Positions 56,240 through 64,000 of a stretch of 64,000 nt of DNA are shown here, in pieces (the first letter of the stretch is position 1; each line of letters opens with the position of its first letter). The notes below the pieces were generated by a model. It made no database searches and had not been told where the DNA came from. It was given only the letters and a program-made list of their open reading frames with translations. Origin of the DNA: Gonatopus flavifemur (Eukaryota > Arthropoda > Insecta > Hymenoptera > Dryinidae); NCBI GenBank assembly GCA_018340375.1, contig JAFFJZ010000010.1:12400001-12464000 (forward strand), read 5' to 3'. The translations under genes were made by a program, and so were the position numbers.

Positions 56240-56426
56240 CTCTGGTGGAAAAGTCTCCAACAATTTCAGAGATGTTCATACTTTCTCAGAGCACTTCAGT
56301 GTTTTCCAAAGATATTCATAGATATTCAAAGACCTTTTCCGTGAAAAAACGTGTCCGGTAAGCGAGAGTTTTTCAGAGTTTTTCAGAGTTCTTCATTCAA
56401 GTTCAGAGAAATTTTTTTCACCAGGG
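56240..56426. mobile_element. CTCTGGTGGAAAA MITE, copy 2
   Basis: 187 bp, CTCTGGTGGAAAAGTCTC to AAATTTTTTTCACCAGGG, flanked by AT on both sides. TTTTTCAGAG and TCAGAGA words as in 4579-4881. Confidence 0.8.
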
Positions 56427-56796
56427 ATGTAGCAGAATTTTGATTTTTACTGCAAACGATTCGCGTATTTTATTCGAATTAATTCGACTAGAAATCATTG
56501 GATTTTTTCAGATCAAATATTTACGATAATGTTGAGATTTTATATCTTCAGTCCGCAGTCATTGACCGCGTTATCATTGACTCCAGAAATGTATCATGTA
56601 AAAGGATTATAATTCTCAACAAAAGAACATTCATCATATGGCTTGATGGGATAAAAAGGGTTTCTCGCAGATTTTTATTTTTCCTCGAGGTGCACATAGC
56701 ACTTTTTCTCACACCTGCAAGAAAATAAAGAATTATAATTATCTATATAGTTTTGATATAGAATGTGCAACAAATAGTCAGCACTCCATATGTATA

Positions 56797-57712
56797 CCCA
56801 TATAAACATTTTCAAGTCCCGCCAATGCTGACAATAGAATATAACTTGGCGCAATGTTGACAGGCAAGGCTTGGCAGTCTATAAATATTTAATTTCGATT
56901 GACAACAAATACAATATTGTACCGATATCGGTGTTCAACGAATTTCGGTTGTCAGCCTACCATTGATTCACAATTCCGCCAGGCTTGGCGCTTGCTAGGC
57001 TCATCCTTGGTCCAACATTGACCGAACGATATATTCTACTGAGAGTGAGGATCATTTGAAACGTAGTTGAATATTGCCACAAACTTTGGTCTAGTTTGGA
57101 CAAAAATGAGTTTTCAATGTAGCGCCGATCATTGGTAATAGCATGGCTCCATATTGGTATGCTCCTTACTTTGAACTTTTGATGGCTGAATTTCTAGTTA
57201 AGTTACCGATCGAGTGTTTCTCACGAGTGGGGAGAGATGTATACAAGGAATATATAAGGCTTAAATAATTCTCTGGAACAACAGTCAATCGTTCTTTGTT
57301 CCAGGTTACACCAGAGGGCTTATACCGCTGATCCATATTGTGTATACTTCTCGTGGCAAACTTTAGCAAAAAAAAACACCGAATTGTTCACAAATAAATC
57401 AGGAAAACATCATAAGATCCCAAATAACATATATTGGAACATTGTGAAATGCGCATACTTTTTGTACATTTTTGGGTTAATTATTTTTTACAGTTTTATC
57501 ATTGGCGCAACATTGATAAACGAATTTTTCTATTGTTTGCCAATGATGGTCTATTTCAATTGCCATTCTTGCACCAATGATGGAGGTCCATTGGAAAAAA
57601 ACATTGATAAATCATAAAATGATGTTATCATTCCAGTGTTTGGTTGCCAAGCCTCGGCCATACTTCATATACCTTGTGCCATACTAGCGCCAATGGTAAA
57701 TTTCTTTACGGG
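56797..57712 (+). mobile_element. CCCATATA element, copy 1
   Basis: 916 bp, starting CCCATATAAACATTTTCAAG and ending GGTAAATTTCTTTACGGG; flanks ATA/ATA (or TA/AT). Rich in GCCAAGCTTGGC-like and CAACATTG words. It is an inverted copy of 58292-59151 (GCCAATGCTGACAATAGAAT, CCAAGCCTCGGCCATACTT). Confidence 0.8.
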
Positions 57713-58204
57713 ATATTTTAGAGCGGAAGGAAAGTCGATATTTTCCTCCCGCTGTGGCGGACGGAAAGTCAAGATCAGCGTTGTGAGATTACGGAATTTC
57801 CCCCTGGTCGACAGCACTTCCAAACAGGAAACCTGCAAAATCCGTATCTGGCAACGCTTGCAAGGATGTTCCTCACGCTTTCAACAGACGTGCAGAAAGA
57901 GAGTATTTTCCTCTCTTCTTGATACATTCGTTTAAAATTTAGCAATTTTTTTCCCTCAAAATAGGGCTGACAACAGACGCTTGCCTTGCAGGTGTGGAGG
58001 AAAGTCATGTTCCTCATTATTTTTGTATGGTAATGAGTCTTGAAACTCTTGAAAATGTTCCATTTTATTTCTTCTGTGCTCAAACAGGAGTTGAAATGAA
58101 GCAAAACACACAACGGAGTTGGTTCTTCTTTAAACGGTTCCCTCGGATCTGTTCTTTCGGATACTCAAATCTAAATGATTATAATTCTCTAAATTTCTTG
58201 GAGA
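57713..58204. other. Spacer between two inverted element copies; no gene
   Basis: Contains TTTTCCTC/GGAAAG words and an open frame on the minus strand (57775-58113) without recognisable domains. Confidence 0.4.
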
Positions 58205-59230
58205 TCAAATTCACTTCTGAAGAGTAAAAATACTGCAAGTCCAACAAGAGTGAGGTTCCACTCCTAAAGAGTGAATTTTCACTCTTAAAAGCCCATATAG
58301 AAATTTACAATTCGCGCTAGCATGGTGCAACGTAGATAAAGTATGGCCGAGGCTTGGCAACCAAGCATGGCACAAATCTGGAATGATAACATCATTTTAT
58401 GATTTACCGACGTGTTTTTCCAATGAAGTCCCATCATCGATGAAACAATGGCAATGAAATATACCATCACTGGCAAACAATTGGAAATTTTGTTCGTGAA
58501 TGCTGCACCAATGAACAAAGTAAAAAATATTTAACCCAAAAATTTATAAAAAGTATGCGCATTTCGCAATTTCTGACATATATTGTTTGAAGTCTTATTG
58601 TTTTCCTCTTATTTGTTTGTGGACAACCCGGCGTCTTTTGTCGCCGGAGCCCTCTAGTGTGACTCATAGTAAAGAGCGATTGACTGATTTTCCAAAGACT
58701 TACTTAAACCTTATATATTCTTCGTATATGCGTTTCACCACTCGCGAGAAACACTTGATTAGTAACGTAGCAAAAATATTATTTAGGTTGCCAATATTGA
58801 GCCATGCTATTACCAATGATCGGTGCTACATTGGAAGCTAATTTCTATCGAAACTAGGCCAAGGTTTGGGGCAATATTGAACCATATTCTAAATGATCCT
58901 GGCGTTGAATGGAATCTATCGTTCAGTCAATGTTGGGCCAAGGATGAGCCAAGCAAAAGCCAAGCTTGGCGCAATTGTGCCACAATAATAGGCTGAGAAA
59001 CGAAATCCATCGAACACCGACATCGGTGCAACGTTGTATTCATTGTTAATCAACATTGAAGATTTATAGATTGCCAAGCCTTGTCTGTCAGCATTGCGCC
59101 AAGTTATATTTTATTGTCAGCATTGGCGAAGCCCAAAAATTTTTGTATGGGAGAAGGTGAAATTTCACTGTTTAAACCGAGGAAAAACGTCACTCTTTCT
59201 GGACTTGCAGTATTTTCACTCTTCGGGAGT
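58205..59230. repeat. CACTCTT hairpin opened by an insertion
   Basis: GTAAAAATACTGCAAGTCCA at 58209 and TGGACTTGCAGTATTTTCAC at 59200 are inverted counterparts. The element 58292-59151 sits in the loop of this older hairpin. Confidence 0.75.
58292..59151 (-). mobile_element. CCCATATA element, copy 2
   Basis: 860 bp, CCCATATAGAAATTTACAAT to AAATTTTTGTATGGG, flanked by AG on both sides; inverted relative to 56797-57712. Confidence 0.85.
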
Positions 59231-59706
59231 GAATTTTCCACTCCAAGGAATTTATAGAATACTATTTTGAATATTTTCAAATTCTAAGAGTGGACATGGA
59301 ATCGCTTTATAAAAAATAGAAAAATTATCCTTTTCATATCAATCCGATCTTCCGTTATGTTAATTAATCTATCATTAATTCATTCCATTAATATTTTTTA
59401 CTGATTTTTTTAATGAGGTGTTTTGACTTCAGATTAAAAAATTGTTTATTTACATCCTCCTAAGGAGGATCGTTTTGAATGGAAATGTTTTCTTCGAATT
59501 TTAAATTTTCATTAGGAAACTTTGAGTTTGATAAAATTATCTTATTATCTGATAAAGAAAAAACTTTTGCATTAGTCAAACAACATTGTAATAATTTAAA
59601 ATGAATCTATTCGGGAAATTGTAAGTAAACAAACTCATGTGCGGTACCATTTTCAAGAAATATAGAGAAATGTTTCAATGAATATGATGAAAGTTTTTCG
59701 AAACCA

Positions 59707-59826
59707 CCCTGGTTGAAGAAACCCATTCATTCCCACTAGAATGTGCAAATTTTCGATTAAATCCATTGAATTTGAATTGTAAATCTGCAAATTTAATGGG
59801 AATTGGTGGGATTTTTTTAACGAGGG
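59707..59826. mobile_element. CCCTGGTTGAAGAAACCC MITE
   Basis: 120 bp, CCCTGGTTGAAGAAACCCAT to GGGATTTTTTTAACGAGGG; flanks CA/TA differ at one base. Same family as 38179-38285. Confidence 0.72.
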
Positions 59827-62180
59827 TACGTAATGTAAATTAGAAAATATTTATTATAAATAGACGAAGCAAATGAAATTGAAAACTTATTCCCGATGGT
59901 GGTTATTCGCTTCAATCATATAACTATTTAAATCTCTCAATCATGCCCGAAAAAAGCTGTGCTAATTATCTATTAGTTGTGGGAACTACTCTGAATTCAA
60001 GGTCAAAAATCTTCAATTCGAGTCAATGCCACTAGTCACAGCTATACGTAGTCTTCCGTGTATATGATACTTGTCGCGGTTCATTCCCTTCAGAATGTTG
60101 AACTTGACACTATTACTTTCTAATTTGAATTGATGTAACACTAAACTATAAAGATAATACTTTTTAACGCTGCGAAAGATATTTCTCAATGTTTCCAATG
60201 TTATTTTTCTATTAGAATAAAAAAAATAAATAAACAAATTCATCTGCTTATTCAGTCATCAGTTGAATTGTATGATTTCATCGAAATACATCGAATCAAG
60301 TTTTACTCTCAACCACTTCACGTAATTAAACTTCTTTGTGATTCGATCAATTCGACTGCTGTGTATAATTTTGAACTGTCACCAATATATAATATAAATT
60401 AATGTTTCCATTAGAGATCTGATTTTACTGAGTCACTTTTCTTTGAAACAGCAAGTTTTTTAGCCACAACAGTAACTTTTTAGCTGTGACAAAAAAATGT
60501 TTGCTCCTCCAGCAAATATTACTAGACTATTTTGAAAATTTTTGTCAGTCCTGTGAAAAATTTGCTGCTTTAATCGATCATGTTCCTGTCTCATCGATCT
60601 AGTTAGCTGCGGCAGCGAATCTTCAGTTAGATTAGCAAAAAGATTTCCTATTCTATGTATATAATACCTCGATTTGCTGTGTCAGAAAATCTTTTTTTTT
60701 CCATGTAATTTCATTAGATAATTTCAAAATAAAACAAATTTATGAATGAAAATCCAACGCAACAACGAATTTCTTCTCAAGGTACGTCTTGTAGCAACAG
60801 CTTTGAGATCATTCCATCGTTACTCCATCGTTTCGTGTTTCTCAATTATTAACATACTTCATTTTGACGGTTTGAACTGTTGAAAGTGCATCATTAGAAT
60901 ACTCGGACGCAACATCGTGATGGTAGACTATAGGAAAAAGGGAACGAAAAAAGTCAAACGGGTATTGCCAATGTTATATTCTACTTTCGTAAGAACGAGT
61001 TTCATGTATTGTTTGGTCAAATGCTATTGGAATAATAAATTTTATCGTTTCAACAATTTTGATTTCTTGAAGTTCGTTATACGTGAAGCAAGGAAAACTA
61101 TGAAATTGAAATTCCTCAACAATTATCAAAATATTCATATGAAATGGATACTATATACCACCATTATGCATCATGTTCGTAATAGATCGTGTAGTCCAAA
61201 AGGATAATGAAAGTAATAAAAATAAGGTATGTACAGTCTCGGTAGAGTCTCCTCGTGATACTACGAGGGGAATGTGTTATTGCTTCAGCGATTACATAAT
61301 TTCAGTGAATCATTAAAATAATTGCACCCATATGTGGAATTTTTTATGCTTCTAACATGAAATTCATTAGCCGGAATATTGGGTGCTCATTGATGAAACT
61401 TATTCGAAGTGTGACGGCGTTTTGTTTTGAACATGAAATTCAATTAGATTTCACAGAGTTGTGCAACATATTTTCATTGAAGAGCAAGAATCTTGTTCCG
61501 ATGAATGTGATTATCATGAATTATTCCAATGTGAATGACCTCATCGGAAAGATTGTTTTGAATTTGTAAGCAGGAAATTTATTGTTGCATTTTAATATTG
61601 TTCCACAAATCTGTTCGACGTTCGATAAAATAATTCTTCAAATGTTCAAGAAAAACTTATTTGTTCCTATTTTTAGCTAGAGTTTTTTTTATAATTATTG
61701 ACAAGCTTCAAAAGATCAAATTGAGATATAAATATACCAAGTTTTTATATAACTTTCCATAAAAAATAAAAAAAAACTCACCATCTATTCGGAGGGGAGA
61801 GCGGATTTCACCACGATGTTGTTTTCGATTTGATTACAATACAATCGTTGATATTTTTATAACGTGTCGATGACCAGGTGATTTTACTTTTGAAGAGAAA
61901 AAAACGCGTTTTCTCAAGCGGATGCAAAAAGATACAGAATAATTGGAGTTGAAGGTAACACGAAACAAGTATCAGAAGTCATTTGATTTTTTATCAATCA
62001 ACACAGATAATTTTAGTCACAAATGGAATCGCATTTATGCTTCGATCAAGATATTTTCCATAATTGCAGGGAATTTTTGTTTTTACTTTCTTTTTTTCGA
62101 ATATCTGGTCAGAATAATTCGATAATAGATACTTGGTGTTATAATTAGGTTTTAGAACCTACACGAGTAAAAATAAATTA
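59827..62180. other. Mostly gene-free; two doubtful open frames
   Basis: 60440-60711 carries GCTG/CAGCAAA MITE words as in 14412-14655. Frames at 60920-61207 (MVDYRKKGTKKVKRVLPMLY) and 61357-61569 look slightly protein-like (Lys/Arg and Leu-rich) but have no recognised domain, splice context or homology, so they are not called. Confidence 0.4.
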
Positions 62181-62680
62181 TTCAAAAGTTCATCGCAGTC
62201 ATCGCGTAGTCAGTGGAGTGATAAAAAAGTCGGTCGGAGTCATTCGAAGTAATCTTGCTGACAAGGGTACGGAAGGCTCGAGATGCATTTTGAGCGATTT
62301 TTTCCGAAATATTCGCAAGGGTTTGTCAGTGCTCCATGAAAAGTCAGTGCGGACGGACTTTCTAGAGACTTTTGAGGAACTTTGCGGAAAATTATGTCGT
62401 GCGAGAGTTCGTTAGTAATCCCTGAAAAGTAAGCGATGAGAGACTTTTGACTGACTTGTTGTTGACTTTCATGAGACCCTCGAAAAACTTTGCGAAATAT
62501 CACGTCTCGCGAGGTCCGTGAATATTCCACAAAATTCTCCAAAAAGTCAGCTAAAAAGCAGTTGAAACTCCCTCACAGTTGACTTTTTACGGATTACTGA
62601 CGAGCTCTCGTGGGACGTAATGTTTCACAAAGTTCTTCAAAAGTCCCTTTAAAGTCAGCCAAACGTCAGTCAAAGGTACC
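62181..62680. repeat. AAGTCAGT/TGACTTT-word repeat block
   Basis: Many variants of GACTTTTGA, AAAGTCAG and AACTTTGCGAAA in both orientations over ~500 bases (GAGGAACTTTGCGGAAAAT near 62373, GAAAAACTTTGCGAAATAT near 62482, ACAAAGTTCTTCAAAAGTC near 62625). Probably a degraded palindromic element. Confidence 0.55.
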
Positions 62681-62980
62681 CATGTGGAAATAGCCAAAGT
62701 TGACAAATGGCCCGGTACAGGCAAAGTTATATTTGCCAGACTTCGGCAGAAACAACTGTGCCCATTTAGAATCATTACCGTTTTCCAACTAGCGCCAAAT
62801 GTTCGCCGGATTCCAGACGGTACTAACTTACGTGGACAGACGGTCTTCAGCCAGTATCGAATTAATACTGTTCGGAATTGCGTCAGTACCGAATCAGAGT
62901 TGGTCGGATGGTGAAATGCGAAAAAAAGACAATACGACACCAATACCGATGCAACGTTGTTTTGATACGGAATAGATAGT
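62681..62980. other. No recognised gene
   Basis: Slightly GC-richer; open frames on both strands but no domain recognised. Confidence 0.4.
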
Positions 62981-63071
62981 CCCTAGCAGGTGTGTACCCC
63001 ATTTCACCAATATGGGTCCAAGACTGTGCCAGAGTGGAACCAGAGTGGGCCAGAGTTCATACACGCTAGGG
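62981..63071. mobile_element. CCCTAGCAGGTGTGTA mini-element
   Basis: 91 bp, CCCTAGCAGGTGTGTACC to CATACACGCTAGGG, flanked by GT on both sides. Interior GGGTCCAAGACTGTGCCAG and GTGGGCCAGAG words relate it to the CCCAAGTGTG family (16575-17132). Confidence 0.85.
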
Positions 63072-63124
63072 GTGGATAGGGATTCCACTGATGTTTTCAA
63101 TAGCACGGTTACTTTCATGAGACA

Positions 63125-63334
63125 CACTGTTAAAAATTTTGTATCAAAAATGATATTGAATTTCGTAACGGGCTATGATATGAAATTTTGTTTCAAAACT
63201 GATCCTAAATTTTATAACAATGATACAAACAGATATGACCACAGGTGTCGACATGATACAAAATTTCGTAACACTGATACGTAAAAAACTTGGTATCCGT
63301 GTTATGAAGTTGTGTACTGATTTTTTTAACAGTG
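63125..63334. mobile_element. CACTGTTAAAAA MITE
   Basis: 210 bp, CACTGTTAAAAATTTTGTAT to TTTTTTTAACAGTG, flanked by CA on both sides. Internal ATGATAYRAAATTT words in both orientations. Confidence 0.9.
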
Positions 63335-63348
63335 CAATACTGCGCCAG

Positions 63349-63532
63349 CACAGTAAAAAGTGAGACTCAAAGTGATCCCGAATATCAGCCTAAAAATGCA
63401 GCCAAAAGTAGCGCTCATTTCAACTGAAATTCAGTCTTTCTCATTGCTTACTTTCAGTTGGAATAGGCGCTACTTTTGGCTGCATTTTTAAGCTGATATT
63501 CGGGATCACTTTGAGTTTCACTTCTCACTGTG
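63349..63532. mobile_element. CACAGTAAAAAGTGAG hairpin MITE
   Basis: 184 bp, CACAGTAAAAAGTGAGACTC to GAGTTTCACTTCTCACTGTG, flanked by AG on both sides. Arms ~80 bases with few mismatches (GATCCCGAATATCAGC, GCAGCCAAAAGTAGCGC). Confidence 0.94.
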
Positions 63533-63540
63533 AGTATTGA

Positions 63541-63833
63541 GCCAGAGTCAGTATTAGCATTCAATATGTTCGATAGATGACAATGTGCCAGTATTGATAT
63601 TGATCTCTGGCTGACTATGGAATCGGTAGTCAACTGACGTTAAAATCACGGTCTTGGCAATTCAGTTGTTGTAGTAAGCCGAAGTCTTACCAGCATTAGG
63701 CCAGAGTTGGTATGATCATTCAATATATTTGAAAGATAGAAATGTGCCAGTATTGATAAGGCTCTGACTGATTACGAAATTGGTCGTCGACTGACGTTAA
63801 AATCACGATCTTGGCAATTCGGCTCTTGTACAC
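63541..63833. repeat. ~158-bp tandem duplication
   Basis: GCCAGAGTCAGTATTAGCAT at 63541 recurs as GCCAGAGTTGGTATGATCAT at 63700. Shared AATGTGCCAGTATTGATA and GACGTTAAAATCACGRTCTT keep register through the unit. Confidence 0.85.
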
Positions 63834-64000
63834 GGAAAAAAAGAAATAGTTGCAGCAACTACTCAAATAGTCGATTTTCGACCATATACTTGAGTAGTTG
63901 CTGCAGCTGCTTAGTGATCCAGACTAGTAACTGGATCGTTGCGCTAACTAACGTAAATACCTGAGGTATTTTGAACCAGTTGAGACAGCTAACGTGTTAC
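63834..64000. repeat. CACGGAAAA element running off the window
   Basis: TACACGGAAAAAAAGAAATA begins a likely CACNG element. A palindrome GTTGCAGCAACTACTCAA ... TTGAGTAGTTGCTGCAGC follows at 63850-63912. No right end before the window edge. Confidence 0.6.

Noticed and set aside
57775..58113. 112-codon minus-strand frame with several cysteines
   Set aside because: Spacer between two element copies, no recognisable domain or splice context.
56797..59151. Single giant foldback element
   Set aside because: Each half has its own CCC/GGG ends, and the right half has its own AG duplication inside another hairpin.
60920..61569. Two neighbouring Lys/Arg-rich frames
   Set aside because: No homology, start context or splice signals that would link them; left as doubtful.

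Overview
The window is AT-rich nuclear DNA from an animal, most probably an insect. Evidence is mariner transposases of at least three lineages, splice signals of insect type, short introns and one exon that looks like the start of an insect nose-resistant-to-fluoxetine (NRF-6) family gene. Hymenoptera would fit, but the sequence does not prove the order. There are no bacterial-type operons, no rRNA and no CRISPR. It is a gene-poor, transposon-saturated region. Host coding sequence is limited to one well-supported first exon (34232-34718, + strand), one good terminal exon of an unrecognised gene (52317-52660, - strand, perhaps with a second exon to 52871), and a weaker two-exon candidate (15663-15941, + strand). 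Autonomous-type transposon coding is four mariner copies: an intact one (46125-47174), one with a single stop (18361-19407), and two decayed ones (9128-10020 and 11503-12605). A short Mutator-like transposase remnant lies at 42978-43190. Nearly everything else is palindromic (foldback) non-autonomous DNA elements. Four groups can be separated by termini and target-site duplication (TSD). (1) Elements starting CCC and ending GGG, flanked by a non-specific 2-bp duplication; about 24 of some 29 delimited copies match. (2) Elements with CACNG...CNGTG ends, also with a 2-bp duplication. (3) Elements with GGGG ends in TTAA sites. (4) hAT-like elements with perfect 8-bp duplications (17832-18091, 37294-37399, 28187-28720). 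Layout: 1-6178 has foldback elements and a 129-bp repeat. 6179-9036 is a foldback within a foldback with a 2.56-kb inner element. 9128-13450 has two dead mariners, more 129-bp repeats and a 133-bp tandem array interrupted by a MITE. 14-22 kb is mixed repeats, the weak gene candidate and a nest holding a mariner. 22-32.5 kb is a run of long palindromes. 33.0-36.7 kb is the NRF-like promoter, exon 1 and start of intron 1. 36.7-43.6 kb is dense nested MITEs. 45660-49395 is a multi-layer nest with the intact mariner. 50-64 kb has further foldbacks around the unrecognised minus-strand gene. No genes appear to act together as a system. The most interesting biology is the coexistence of many palindromic families that appear to share one or two transposition machineries, none of whose transposases is encoded here.
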